The notes under the pieces: model-generated
Databases searched by the model: none
Told to the model about the DNA's origin: nothing
What the model saw: the letters and a program-made list of their open reading frames with translations, nothing else
Origin: an uncultured Bacteroides sp.
GTDB lineage: Bacteria; Bacteroidota; Bacteroidia; Bacteroidales; Bacteroidaceae
Direction: 5' to 3'
Assembly: GCA_900551445.1 (NCBI GenBank)
Contig: URWA01000010.1
Location: 30,563-94,562, forward strand
Length of the DNA stretch: 64,000 nucleotides
In this document: one piece after another, positions 35,645-44,585 of the stretch
How positions within the stretch are numbered: the first letter of the stretch is position 1
How the letters are laid out: every line of letters starts with the position of its first letter
Position numbers and translations under genes: made by a program

Positions 35645-37135
35645 ATGAAAATTACAAGTTATGTTTCTTTTTTATATTGCTTATGTCTGATGCTGGCGAG
35701 TCCGACAGTACAGGCGAGCGAAGTGCGAACCGCTATTTTTGAGGGGAAACCGTGTATTAATCCCCCTCATGTGGTGGGAAACTATCCTGCTACCCCTTTT
35801 TTGTTTTATATTCCCACCTCCGGAGAACGACCGATAAAGTGGCATGCTGAAAATCTTCCCAAGGGATTGAAGCTGGATGAAGAAACGGGGATAATCAAGG
35901 GAAAAGTAGTAGAAAAGGGAACGTACAAAGTAATGCTGAAAGCTGAGAATGCCCTTGGAACCGATACACAGGAACTACTGATTAATATAGGAGATGAGTT
36001 GTTGCTGACTCCTCCGATGGGGTGGAACAGTTGGAATACATTCGGACGTCACCTGACAGAGGAGCTACTGTTGCAAACTGCAGATGCAATGGTAGAAAAC
36101 GGAATGCGTGATTTGGGGTATGCTTATATTAATATCGATGACTTTTGGCAGTTGCCTGAAAGGGGAGCCGACGGTCATATCCAAATTGATAAAACAAAGT
36201 TCCCGAGAGGCATCAAATATGTGGCCGATTACTTGCATGAGCGAGGATTCAAACTTGGAATTTATTCGGATGCCGCTGATAAAACTTGTGGTGGGGTTTG
36301 TGGCAGTTATGGATATGAAGAAATTGATGCACGGGATTTCGCATCCTGGGGTGTTGATCTTTTGAAGTATGACTATTGCAATGCACCTGCCGGAAGAGTA
36401 GAAGCGATGGAAAGATATGAGAAGATGGGGAGGGCATTGAGAGCGACCGACCGTTCTATCGTCTTTTCAATTTGTGAATGGGGACAGCGTGAACCTTGGA
36501 AATGGGCGAAGAAAGTCGGCGGACATTTATGGCGAGTATCCGGTGATATTGGCGACTTGTGGAATCGTTCGACAGACGAAAAGGGAGGTTTACGTGGCAT
36601 TTTGAACATTCTTGAAATAAATGCACCGCTTAGTGAATATGCAAGACCCGGCGGATGGAATGATCCGGATATGCTTGTTGTGGGGATTGGCGGAAAAAGT
36701 AAGAGTATCGGTTATGAATCGGAAGGTTGTACGAATGAACAATATCAGTCCCACTTTGCTCTCTGGTGCATGATGGCTTCTCCATTACTCTGTGGCAATG
36801 ATGTACGGCAGATGAATGATAGTACGTTACAAATACTTTTGAATAAGGATCTGATTGCTATCGATCAGGATCCGCTGGGCATTCAGGCAGAGCGTGCCAT
36901 TCGTGCCGATCATTATGATGTCTGGGTGAAGCCGTTGAGTGACGGAAGCAAAGCAATAGCTTGTCTGAACCGGATATCCGGACCCGTAGACGTGGAGTTG
37001 AATGTAAAGACGGTAGAAGGATTGTCATTGGATCGGGTATATGATGTTATAGAAGACAGCCTTGTGGCTGAGGCTTCTACCGGATGGGTCGTAAAGCTTG
37101 CTCCCGGTGAGTGTAAAGTGTTTATATGTAAATAA
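35645..37135 (+). CDS. GH27 alpha-galactosidase with N-terminal Ig-like domain
   Basis: A 496-residue secreted glycosidase. After a signal peptide (about 24 residues) comes a putative Ig-like (He_PIG type) domain (PIKWHAENLPKGLKLDEETG, residues about 60-120), then the GH27 barrel starting PPMGWNSWNTFG. The nucleophile Asp is in LLKYDYCN near residue 245 and the acid/base Asp in GGWNDPDML near 340. A C-terminal beta-sandwich closes the protein. It would release alpha-D-galactose (or beta-L-arabinopyranose, which some GH27 enzymes accept) from plant glycans or glycolipids. It forms an operon with the two beta-propeller genes and is followed by a strong terminator. Confidence 0.9.
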   Translation: MKITSYVSFLYCLCLMLASPTVQASEVRTAIFEGKPCINPPHVVGNYPATPFLFYIPTSGERPIKWHAENLPKGLKLDEETGIIKGKVVEKGTYKVMLKAENALGTDTQELLINIGDELLLTPPMGWNSWNTFGRHLTEELLLQTADAMVENGMRDLGYAYINIDDFWQLPERGADGHIQIDKTKFPRGIKYVADYLHERGFKLGIYSDAADKTCGGVCGSYGYEEIDARDFASWGVDLLKYDYCNAPAGRVEAMERYEKMGRALRATDRSIVFSICEWGQREPWKWAKKVGGHLWRVSGDIGDLWNRSTDEKGGLRGILNILEINAPLSEYARPGGWNDPDMLVVGIGGKSKSIGYESEGCTNEQYQSHFALWCMMASPLLCGNDVRQMNDSTLQILLNKDLIAIDQDPLGIQAERAIRADHYDVWVKPLSDGSKAIACLNRISGPVDVELNVKTVEGLSLDRVYDVIEDSLVAEASTGWVVKLAPGECKVFICK

Positions 37136-37150
37136 GATTGATTATAAAAT

Positions 37151-37188
37151 AGGGCTATCCGGTAAAATTGGCGGTACCGGATAGCCCT
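37151..37188. terminator. Bidirectional terminator after GH27
   Basis: AGGGCTATCCGGTA (37151-37164) and TACCGGATAGCCCT (37175-37188) form a perfect 14-bp stem with a 10-base loop, followed by TTTC. It lies between convergent genes and can serve both. Confidence 0.88.
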
Positions 37189-37218
37189 TTCTTCATAGTC
37201 AGGTTTATATTGGGTTGG

Positions 37219-37944
37219 TTATTTTAATCGTATGGTTGGGCCTATCTTATAAGTATTTTCCCATTGCCGGGTAGCAGCATTGTAACTTCTGTCGGTACCC
37301 AGATTCAGGTCGAGACCATATTCTTTCCTTTCCAGGAGGTTTATCCGGAATGAAGCGCCGTAATGGGATTGTGGAGATAACGGGAAACCTTGTACACCGG
37401 AGTTGGGATTACAGTCCAGCCGGTATTGTCCGTAAATATAAGCGGTCAGCCAATTATTCAGACGATAGGTAAGGTCTGCGTTAAGGGTAAAATCATTAAA
37501 CATCCGTCCGTTAGAGCGGTATTGATAGGCATTGCCACCTATCCGGATAGCCAGTTGTCTGTTAAGACGATATACCAATCTGCCACCTGCCATATTCTGT
37601 GTACCTACTCCCCGGAGTGAATAACTGGAACCGTATAATTCGTATCCGAAATAGCGGGAATTGAACAGTCGGTACTGTTGCTGATTAAAATAACCGGTGA
37701 AGACGGGATCCAGATAGGAGAATTTTTTTCTCAGTTCGTATTGTTTGACTAACGGCATACTGTTATTGAAAGCAGGGTTGGTTTCTGACAAAGTATTCTT
37801 TATTTCGGGTAGTTTGAAGATCTGAGGGGTTTTCATTTCTTTGTGCAGTGTAAAGGCAGGTATGGGCGTTTCGTTGAATGTTTGCGCATAAGCAAATCCG
37901 TTGCCGCAAATGATAAATAGCATTGTCAATCTGAATTTTTGCAT
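37219..37944 (-). CDS. Predicted outer membrane beta-barrel protein
   Basis: A 241-residue exported protein (signal MQKFRLTMLFIICGNGFAYA). From about residue 70 it shows alternating hydrophobic and polar strands with aromatic girdles (YLDPVFTGYFNQQQYRLFNS, LTAYIYGQYRLD, YGASFRINLL) and ends with an Arg-Leu-Lys rather than a C-terminal Phe. It has the look of a small barrel seen as hypothetical protein in many Bacteroides. I do not recognise a specific family. It is monocistronic and divergent from the inositol monophosphatase gene. Confidence 0.65.
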   Translation of the reverse strand: MQKFRLTMLFIICGNGFAYAQTFNETPIPAFTLHKEMKTPQIFKLPEIKNTLSETNPAFNNSMPLVKQYELRKKFSYLDPVFTGYFNQQQYRLFNSRYFGYELYGSSYSLRGVGTQNMAGGRLVYRLNRQLAIRIGGNAYQYRSNGRMFNDFTLNADLTYRLNNWLTAYIYGQYRLDCNPNSGVQGFPLSPQSHYGASFRINLLERKEYGLDLNLGTDRSYNAATRQWENTYKIGPTIRLK

Positions 37945-38015
37945 AGTTAAGTCTTTTATGTCTTTTAGACGCAGAGATATGCCGAATGCTGCAATGTTTT
38001 TTCAAAAGAATCATT

Positions 38016-38023
38016 TATCTTTG
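38016..38023 (+). promoter_or_regulatory. -7 promoter box upstream of the IMPase gene
   Basis: TATCTTTG matches the TAnnTTTG element and lies 23 bases before the ATG at 38047. Confidence 0.6.
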
Positions 38024-38046
38024 CCGAAATACGTTAAAAATCGAAT

Positions 38047-38853
38047 ATGGAACTGGATCTTCAACAACTTACTACTGAGGTATGCCGGATAGCAACTGAA
38101 GCCGGGAATTTTTTGAGAAAAGAACGGAGGAGCTTTAGTCGGGAGCGTGTGGTGGAAAAGCATGCGCATGACTATGTGTCGTATGTTGATAAAGAATCTG
38201 AACGCTTGTTAGTGGCACAACTGTCTGCGTTGCTGCCCGAAGCCGGGTTTATTGCGGAAGAAGGTTCTGCCGTTTATAAGAATGAGCCTTATTGCTGGGT
38301 TATTGATCCGTTGGACGGGACGACTAACTACATTCATGACAATGCTCCTTATTGTGTCAGTATCGCATTGAGGAGCTGTACAGAATTACTTTTAGGAGTG
38401 GTGTATGAAGTTTGCAGGGATGAATGTTTTTACGCCTGGAAAGGTGGGAAGGCTTGGATGAACGGAGATGAACTGCATGTCTCGAAAATAGAAAACATAG
38501 AAGAGGCGTTTGTAATCACTGAACTTCCCTATAACCATAGGCAATACAAACGGACTGCGGAATATTTACTGAAACAACTGTATGGAGTGGTAGGAGGAAT
38601 TCGTATGAATGGCTCGGCTGCATCGGCTCTTTGTTATGTGGCGGCCGGACGTTTTGATGCCTGGGCGGAAGCTTTTATCGGGAAATGGGATTACTCGGCT
38701 GCGGCACTGATTGTGTTGGAAGCCGGCGGAAAAGTAACTGATTTCTTTGGAAGTGAATATTTTATTGAAGGACATCATATCATTGCGACGAATGGCCCTT
38801 TACATCCTGTCTTTCAACGGCTGCTGAAAGAGATGCCTCCACTGGAAATGTAA
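38047..38853 (+). CDS. suhB: Inositol monophosphatase family protein
   Basis: A 268-residue Mg-dependent phosphatase of the FIG superfamily. Metal ligands are in IAEEGS (residues about 74-79), WVIDPLDGTTNYIHDNAPY (about 93-111) and KWDYSAAALIVLEAGG (about 216-231), all intact. Family members dephosphorylate inositol-1-phosphate or related phosphates such as 3'-phosphoadenosine 5'-phosphate or nucleotides; the exact substrate cannot be told here. The gene shares a transcription direction with comF, 35 bases downstream. Confidence 0.88.
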   Translation: MELDLQQLTTEVCRIATEAGNFLRKERRSFSRERVVEKHAHDYVSYVDKESERLLVAQLSALLPEAGFIAEEGSAVYKNEPYCWVIDPLDGTTNYIHDNAPYCVSIALRSCTELLLGVVYEVCRDECFYAWKGGKAWMNGDELHVSKIENIEEAFVITELPYNHRQYKRTAEYLLKQLYGVVGGIRMNGSAASALCYVAAGRFDAWAEAFIGKWDYSAAALIVLEAGGKVTDFFGSEYFIEGHHIIATNGPLHPVFQRLLKEMPPLEM

Positions 38854-38887
38854 CTTTCCGGGTATTGATTAAACTGAAAAACATCAC

Positions 38888-39580
38888 ATGAATACTTGGT
38901 TCGACTCTTTTTGGTCTCTTTGGTTCCCACGTTGTTGTGTGGTTTGTGGAGCTCCGCTGTCGAAAGAAGAGGAGTGCTTGTGTATTCGTTGTAATATGAA
39001 CTTACCCCGTACCGGATTTCATCTGCGAAAGGATAATCCGGTTGAGTGTCTTTTCTGGGGACGTATTCCGGTTCTTGAAAGAGCTTCTTCCTTTCTCTTT
39101 TATCGTAAAGGTAGTGATTTCAGACGTATCTTGCATCTGCTGAAATATAGCGGATATAAAGAACTGGGCGAAGTGATGGGACGCTATATGGCGGCAGAAT
39201 TAATTTCTTGTGGTTTCTTTGATCATGTGGATGTGATTGTTCCTGTACCTTTGCATAAGAAAAAACAGAAGCTGAGAGGATACAATCAGAGTGAATGGAT
39301 TGCCCGTGGTATATCTTCTGTGACGGGGATTCCGCTGAATGCGAAGAGCGTGATACGGGAAAAGAATACAGAGACTCAAACCCGTAAATCGACTTTTGAA
39401 CGCTCGGAAAATGTGGAAGGTATTTTCAAATTGTGTGATGTAGCTTGTTTCCAAGGGAAACATGTACTGATTATTGATGATGTGCTGACTACCGGATCTA
39501 CAACTGTGGCCTGTGCATCTACGCTTTTTGAAGTTGAAGGAGTACGGATCAGTGTGTTGACATTGGCCGTGGCCGAATAA
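38888..39580 (+). CDS. comF: ComF-family phosphoribosyltransferase-like protein
   Basis: A 230-residue ComF/GntX protein. The N-terminal zinc-binding part is CCVVCGAPLSKEEECLCIRC (residues about 17-36). The PRPP-binding loop is VLIIDDVLTTGSTT near residue 195, preceded by VPVPLHKKKQKLRGYNQSE, which is also typical. ComF proteins support DNA uptake in competent bacteria; in Bacteroides their role is unclear. Followed by a bidirectional terminator. Confidence 0.9.
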   Translation: MNTWFDSFWSLWFPRCCVVCGAPLSKEEECLCIRCNMNLPRTGFHLRKDNPVECLFWGRIPVLERASSFLFYRKGSDFRRILHLLKYSGYKELGEVMGRYMAAELISCGFFDHVDVIVPVPLHKKKQKLRGYNQSEWIARGISSVTGIPLNAKSVIREKNTETQTRKSTFERSENVEGIFKLCDVACFQGKHVLIIDDVLTTGSTTVACASTLFEVEGVRISVLTLAVAE

Positions 39581-39596
39581 ATGAAGTGATAAATAT

Positions 39597-39618
39597 GAGG
39601 GTGCATTGAAGCACCCTC
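39597..39618. terminator. Bidirectional terminator
   Basis: GAGGGTGC (39597-39604) and GCACCCTC (39611-39618) form a perfect 8-bp stem with a 6-base loop between the convergent comF and monooxygenase genes. Confidence 0.75.
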
Positions 39619-39626
39619 GTATCTAT

Positions 39627-39908
39627 TTAAAAAGTTTCAATTATCAAATCGGATGCCAGCATTTCCTTGATCGCCTTTCCAAAAGCCTGGAAATGGGGGG
39701 ATGCCGCATGTATATCCATGGCACGCTGGTCTTTGTACTCTTCGTAGAAAATGAAAGCTACGGGTTGTGATGGGTTTTGATATAAGTTATAACTAATATT
39801 CCCCTCTTCTGCCCTTGTACCTTTGATTAGAGCATCAGCCGCCTGTAGAAATGCTTGTTCTTTGCCGGGTAGCACTTCTACACGTGCTACGATTGTTTTC
39901 TTTTCCAT
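39627..39908 (-). CDS. Antibiotic biosynthesis monooxygenase-like (quinol monooxygenase) protein
   Basis: A 93-residue ABM-domain protein of the YgiN type. The dimeric alpha-beta barrel landmarks are visible: VARVEVLPGKEQAFLQAADA, EEGNISYNLYQNP, AFIFYEEYKDQRAMDIHAAS and HFQAFGKAI. The full length is a single domain. Members oxidise quinols or act in stress responses. It has its own promoter and terminator. Confidence 0.85.
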   Translation of the reverse strand: MEKKTIVARVEVLPGKEQAFLQAADALIKGTRAEEGNISYNLYQNPSQPVAFIFYEEYKDQRAMDIHAASPHFQAFGKAIKEMLASDLIIETF

Positions 39909-39943
39909 AATGATAATCTATAATTAAGATGATTCTCGTTCCG

Positions 39944-39951
39944 CAAATTTA
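39944..39951 (-). promoter_or_regulatory. -7 promoter box of the ABM gene
   Basis: On the minus strand TAAATTTG fits TAnnTTTG and lies 35 bases before the start codon at 39908. No clear -33 element is seen. Confidence 0.5.
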
Positions 39952-40015
39952 CGTATAAATGGTGATACTTTCTTTTTCATCTTGAATAAATTTGTTTGTA
40001 GGAATCGTCTGGCTC

Positions 40016-42091
40016 TTATTTCTGAGGAATCCATACTTTATAGCTATGGCTCTCTTCCCTGTTGGCCACAGCATAATATGGGATGGCTTTTGCCGGAATA
40101 TCACCCTGACATTTGATGATATTGACTCCATTGAGCAGATTACTGTCATGGGAGAGTTCCAAAGGTGTTTGTGCCTGAAGTTTGAATGTCTGCAGTTCCG
40201 GATTATCGGCATCCTCAAAACAGTAAATGATAGGCCCTGACGCCAATGCGACTTGTCCCCGTAAGTTTTCGACTGCTTTATTTGCAGTGATCAGGCGAGG
40301 TTGCATGGGTAGTTCAAGCTCAATGTGATCGCCTTTTTTCCATTCCCGGTTGATTTCTGCATATCCGTCTACGATCCTCAAAAGTACATCCTCTTGATTA
40401 ACTTTTAACTTGACCGGTGCTTTTAGATTCGATTGGTAAAGGTCGTATGGATTTTCTGTACCTTGTGCCCATCCGGGAATACGGACTTTCATAGAGAAGG
40501 TGCTTGCCTTGTCGGGATTGACTTGAATGGAAACAGCGCCGTGCCAGGGATAAGAGGTTAATTGTTTCAATCGGACGCTGTTGCTTTTACCGACAGGGAC
40601 GCGTACTTCGCTTCCTATGAATAAATTGACATAGACATTATCTCCCTGATAGGCATAGATATAACCGGGCATGGCAGCCATGATTTTCAGGAACATCGGT
40701 GGGCAACATGGACATACATGCCATTCCCACCTGTCGGGCTTATCGGTATTCAGGGGATTTTGATAGGTGTATTTATCACCGGACAAAGAAACGCCAGTCA
40801 GTACATTGTTGTAAAGCACTCTTTCCACCTCGTCCATATAGCGGGCATTGCAAGTTAATTGGTTCATGCGTTGGCTGAAAAAACCGGCTCCGACAGCTGC
40901 GCAGGTTTCCAGATATGCATCGGTGGGCAGAAAGTAGTCCGGACCAAACTTTTCGTCTTCGTGAATAGCGCCGACTCCACCTGTGATGAACATCCGTTTG
41001 CCTGCCATATTCTCCCAAAGACGTTTAGCTGTTTCGATGTATTGGGGTGATTGGTTTTCGAGTGCGGCCGCGGTTAGACCGGTTGCCATCAAGGTAGCTC
41101 GCACAGCATGCCCTTCAATTGTTTTTTGTTCGAGTACAGGGATCGAATCTTGTGAATACTCTCCCCAACTGGGACGAGAGTGTGTGCCGAATTCAGCTTG
41201 GTGATAACAAGCGTCTTTAATCCATTTTTCCGATTTCCGGTATCCCCACGTTCCCCATAATGGAAAGCCACAGTGATGCCCTCTGTTTTCTATCCAAAAA
41301 GTGGCCAGATTATAATAATCTGATTCCCGGACCGGTATGGAAAGTTTATCTTTCAGTTCCGGTTCGTTTTTATACAACCAGTATAATGCCATTACGGCTT
41401 CCTCGGGGCCGGAATGTGCGGGAACGATATTCTTGCGTGGTTCCGGACCCATATAATCTGCCATGTAATTGGCAAAGCGGGTTGCAATTTCAAGCAAATG
41501 TGTTTTGCCGGTTGCCTGATAATAATGTACTCCGGCTTCGATCAGCATCCCGGCATTGTATACATCGTGTTGTCCACGAAGGAGTCCCCCATTGTCTCCC
41601 CATCTATGGTTGTTTTCCATAAGTTGGGTATGGGTGTTGATGTATCCGGTCGGCTCTGTTTGCTGAGCGGCATAGATGCGGTCTACATATCCGTCGATTC
41701 GTTTTTCCAGTTCTTTATTGGGGTGGCTTGCAAGAAAGTCGGCGATACCCCGGATACTTTCATAAACGAGTCCGTCATACCATTCGGGACCATCGTGCTG
41801 TTTGATATCTCTCTGCCCTTCAGCTACACGATCGAAATTCCGGAAAGCATTACGCGTGTCGGTCGATCCGGGAAAAGGAGTGTATTTCCCTTCGAATTTG
41901 TTTAATACATCATTAGCGGTTATTTTCCTCCAGATATCGAGTTTCGGACTCCAGAAAGCATCTTCTATCCGGACTTCGTTTAGCTCGGGCAAGTGGAGTG
42001 TTTGCCGGGTATTGTCTGTGTGAGACTGACACCCCATTTGCATCAGTACGGTTAGTACTGCTGCGACAGATAAATGTTTTGTGGTTTTCAT
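40016..42091 (-). CDS. GH127-type beta-L-arabinofuranosidase (lipoprotein)
   Basis: A 691-residue enzyme of the GH127/GH146 clan (former DUF1680), which removes beta-L-arabinofuranose. The signal (MKTTKHLSVAAVLTVLMQMG then C) indicates a lipoprotein. The zinc site is visible: LETCAAVG (Glu and Cys) near residue 385 and CPCCPP (with the nucleophilic Cys) near 465. An upstream Glu in GGVGAIHEDEKFG is in place for the acid/base. The (alpha/alpha)6 barrel is followed by beta-sandwich domains. It is the last gene of a five-gene minus-strand operon and overlaps the epimerase stop by four bases. A second member of the clan lies at 61373. Confidence 0.88.
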   Translation of the reverse strand: MKTTKHLSVAAVLTVLMQMGCQSHTDNTRQTLHLPELNEVRIEDAFWSPKLDIWRKITANDVLNKFEGKYTPFPGSTDTRNAFRNFDRVAEGQRDIKQHDGPEWYDGLVYESIRGIADFLASHPNKELEKRIDGYVDRIYAAQQTEPTGYINTHTQLMENNHRWGDNGGLLRGQHDVYNAGMLIEAGVHYYQATGKTHLLEIATRFANYMADYMGPEPRKNIVPAHSGPEEAVMALYWLYKNEPELKDKLSIPVRESDYYNLATFWIENRGHHCGFPLWGTWGYRKSEKWIKDACYHQAEFGTHSRPSWGEYSQDSIPVLEQKTIEGHAVRATLMATGLTAAALENQSPQYIETAKRLWENMAGKRMFITGGVGAIHEDEKFGPDYFLPTDAYLETCAAVGAGFFSQRMNQLTCNARYMDEVERVLYNNVLTGVSLSGDKYTYQNPLNTDKPDRWEWHVCPCCPPMFLKIMAAMPGYIYAYQGDNVYVNLFIGSEVRVPVGKSNSVRLKQLTSYPWHGAVSIQVNPDKASTFSMKVRIPGWAQGTENPYDLYQSNLKAPVKLKVNQEDVLLRIVDGYAEINREWKKGDHIELELPMQPRLITANKAVENLRGQVALASGPIIYCFEDADNPELQTFKLQAQTPLELSHDSNLLNGVNIIKCQGDIPAKAIPYYAVANREESHSYKVWIPQK

Positions 42092-43218
42092 TGTACATTG
42101 ATTTTATAGATGCATATATGTTTGTAAGTATCTCCGGGTAAGAGGGTTGTTGACGGGAATTCCGGTTGGTTAGGACTATCCGGATAGTGCTGGGTTTCCA
42201 ATGCGAGGGAAGCCCGGTAGTTGTATTTCTTTTCGTGCTTTCCGGTCATTGTACCATCAAAGAAGTTACCGCCATAGAATTGTAGTCCGGGTTCGGTGGT
42301 CCATACTTCAAGATATCTTCCTGAGGCGGGTTCATAAACGGTTGCTGCCAGTTCGGGGGTGTTGGAGGTTTTGCGATTCAATACCCAATTATGGTCGTAG
42401 CCGTGACCGAACTCTAGTTGCTCGAACGAATCATTTACTCGCTTTCCGATAGGTGTGGGGCGACGAAAATCCATCGGGGTCCCTTCTACATCCTGGAGAA
42501 TACCGGTGGGGATTAGGGTCTGATCGACAGGAGTAAACTTATCCGCATTGATCATGAGTATATGGTCATTGATATCCTTATTGCCTGCACCGTGCAGGTT
42601 GAAGAAGGAATGATGGGTGAGGTTGATGACCGTTTCTTTGTCTGTTTGAGCCTGGTGAGTGATAATAAATTCGTTTTTATCCGTAAGCTTGTAACTCATG
42701 GATACTTGGAGATTTCCCGGATACCCCTCTTCACCATCTTTGGATAAATACGTGAGTTGTAAAGTCTGGCTGTCCGGCTGCTCAACATCCCATACTACCA
42801 TATCAAATCCTTTAAAGCCACCATGTAGACTGTTGGGAGTATCATTGATGGGTAACTGGTAAGTTTGTCCGTTCAGGGTAAACTTTCCTTTGTTGATCCG
42901 GTTGCCATACCGTCCGATAGTGGCTCCCAAAAATCTTTCACCTTTATAATGGAGATATTTGTCCACATGATCGTGTCCGAGGACGATGTCTTCAAAATGC
43001 CCTTTTTTATCCGGAGTCCAGAATTCAACGACTCGTCCTCCGAAATTGGTGATGGCAATTTCAATGCCGTTTTTGTTTCTCAGAAAGTAGAGATCGGTTT
43101 GCTTTCCGTCAATTGTTTGTTGAAAATCGGCTCTTTTCAATTGTGAATGTTGGGCATTTACGGTGTTTGTGTGTATCATGGTTGTGAGTATTAATAAAAT
43201 GATCAGTTTTGTTTTCAT
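42088..43218 (-). CDS. galM: Aldose 1-epimerase (mutarotase)
   Basis: A 376-residue secreted aldose 1-epimerase; the signal peptide MKTKLIILLILTTMIHTNTV begins at the ATG at 43218, although an ATG three codons up (43227) is also possible. Diagnostic segments are GRYGNRINKGKFTLNG, HHSFFNLHGAG with the catalytic His, and near the end LALETQHYPDSPNQPEFPST with the catalytic Glu of GLQFYGGNFF close by. It interconverts anomers of released sugars such as arabinose or galactose in the periplasm. It lies between the transporter and GH127 genes of the operon. Confidence 0.9.
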   Translation of the reverse strand: MKTKLIILLILTTMIHTNTVNAQHSQLKRADFQQTIDGKQTDLYFLRNKNGIEIAITNFGGRVVEFWTPDKKGHFEDIVLGHDHVDKYLHYKGERFLGATIGRYGNRINKGKFTLNGQTYQLPINDTPNSLHGGFKGFDMVVWDVEQPDSQTLQLTYLSKDGEEGYPGNLQVSMSYKLTDKNEFIITHQAQTDKETVINLTHHSFFNLHGAGNKDINDHILMINADKFTPVDQTLIPTGILQDVEGTPMDFRRPTPIGKRVNDSFEQLEFGHGYDHNWVLNRKTSNTPELAATVYEPASGRYLEVWTTEPGLQFYGGNFFDGTMTGKHEKKYNYRASLALETQHYPDSPNQPEFPSTTLLPGDTYKHICIYKINVQ

Positions 43219-43253
43219 ACGATTCATATTTTTAGTTCATTATTCGTAAGTTG

Positions 43254-44573
43254 TTAATTGGTCAATTCCTTTTGTATCTGCTCCAGAGACTTGTTCTTTG
43301 TTTCGGGTAGCCTGAGAGCAAAGAAGAAGCTTAGGAACATCATAATGGCAAAGAAACTGAAAATGAAGGTACCTCCTGTACGGATGAAAACGGGAAACAT
43401 CCATGAAAGGAGGGCGGACCACACCCAATGTGTCATGCTGCCTAATACTTGCCCTTTGGAGCGCACATTGTTTGGGAAGACTTCGGAGATTAATACCCAA
43501 ATGACGGCACCCAGTGAAATGGCAAAGAAAGCGATAAACCCCATCAGGCAGATAAGCATATAGTAACCTGAAAATGCGTCTTGGTAGAAACCTTTGGCTA
43601 CTAAGGCCAAAGAGAGGGTCATACCGATGGAACCGATATAGAGGAGTTTTTTTCGTCCTACCTGATCTATCAGGATCATTCCGATCATAGTGAAAGTAAG
43701 GTTGGTCAGTCCGATAACAATAGACTGCATCATGGCTGAGTCGGTAAATACACCTGACATCTCAAAAATCCTCGGAGCATAATAGAGAATGGCATTGATA
43801 CCTGATAACTGGTTGAAAGTAGCTATAAGGAAAGCATAGAGGATCGGTTTCCGGTATTTATGCTGAAACAGTTTTTCGCCACTGGCTCCTATTGTTACCA
43901 GGGATTCTTTGATTTCATGAATTTCCTGTTCAATATCTGCATTGCTGACCTTCTTTATGACGTGTCGGGCTTCGGCTTCCCGATCTTGCTTTACCAGCCA
44001 ACGAGGACTTTCAGGTACGGTGTATAATAGAAGAGCGAATGCGATGGCAGGAATGGCTTCAACTCCTAACATCCATTGCCAATCATGCGCAATGCCGTGA
44101 ATCCAATAGTTGGAAAAGTAAGCCAGTACAATACCCAGTACAATATTAAACTGGAAGAATGCGACAAAACGGCCGCGCCAACGCGAGGGGGATATTTCGG
44201 CAATGTACATGGGACCGACTACGGATGAGGCTCCGACAGCTAAACCTCCGGCAAAACGGAAGAATAAAAAGGAATACCAATCGATGATGGCAGCACTGCC
44301 CACTGCAGAAACAAAGTAGAGAAAAGCAATAATTTTCAGTGCTTTCAGACGTCCGTGTTTTTCTACCGGTTTACTACAGACGAAAGCTCCGATGATTGTA
44401 CCGATCAAAGCGATAGCAATGGTGAAGCCATGGCTGAAGTCGGATAGATCATATACCACCTGGATGGATTTCTCGGCTCCGGATATCACTGCGGTATCGA
44501 ATCCAAAAAGTAATCCTCCCAATGATGCCACGAAGGCAACGTAAAACATGAAATTCTTTGCTGTATTTTTCAT
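43254..44573 (-). CDS. Sugar porter MFS transporter (XylE/AraE type)
   Basis: A 439-residue, 12-helix H+-coupled sugar symporter of the inner membrane. Sugar porter signatures are present: FGFDTAVISGA in helix 1, PMYIAEISPSRWRGRFVAFF after helix 4, VPESPRWLVKQ in the central loop, QLSGINAILYYAP in helix 7 and PETKNKSLEQIQ at the end. By relatives it should take arabinose, xylose or another monosaccharide released by the locus. It is 12 bases downstream of the glycyl radical enzyme gene. Confidence 0.9.
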   Translation of the reverse strand: MKNTAKNFMFYVAFVASLGGLLFGFDTAVISGAEKSIQVVYDLSDFSHGFTIAIALIGTIIGAFVCSKPVEKHGRLKALKIIAFLYFVSAVGSAAIIDWYSFLFFRFAGGLAVGASSVVGPMYIAEISPSRWRGRFVAFFQFNIVLGIVLAYFSNYWIHGIAHDWQWMLGVEAIPAIAFALLLYTVPESPRWLVKQDREAEARHVIKKVSNADIEQEIHEIKESLVTIGASGEKLFQHKYRKPILYAFLIATFNQLSGINAILYYAPRIFEMSGVFTDSAMMQSIVIGLTNLTFTMIGMILIDQVGRKKLLYIGSIGMTLSLALVAKGFYQDAFSGYYMLICLMGFIAFFAISLGAVIWVLISEVFPNNVRSKGQVLGSMTHWVWSALLSWMFPVFIRTGGTFIFSFFAIMMFLSFFFALRLPETKNKSLEQIQKELTN

Positions 44574-44585
44574 AATGCAGATGTA

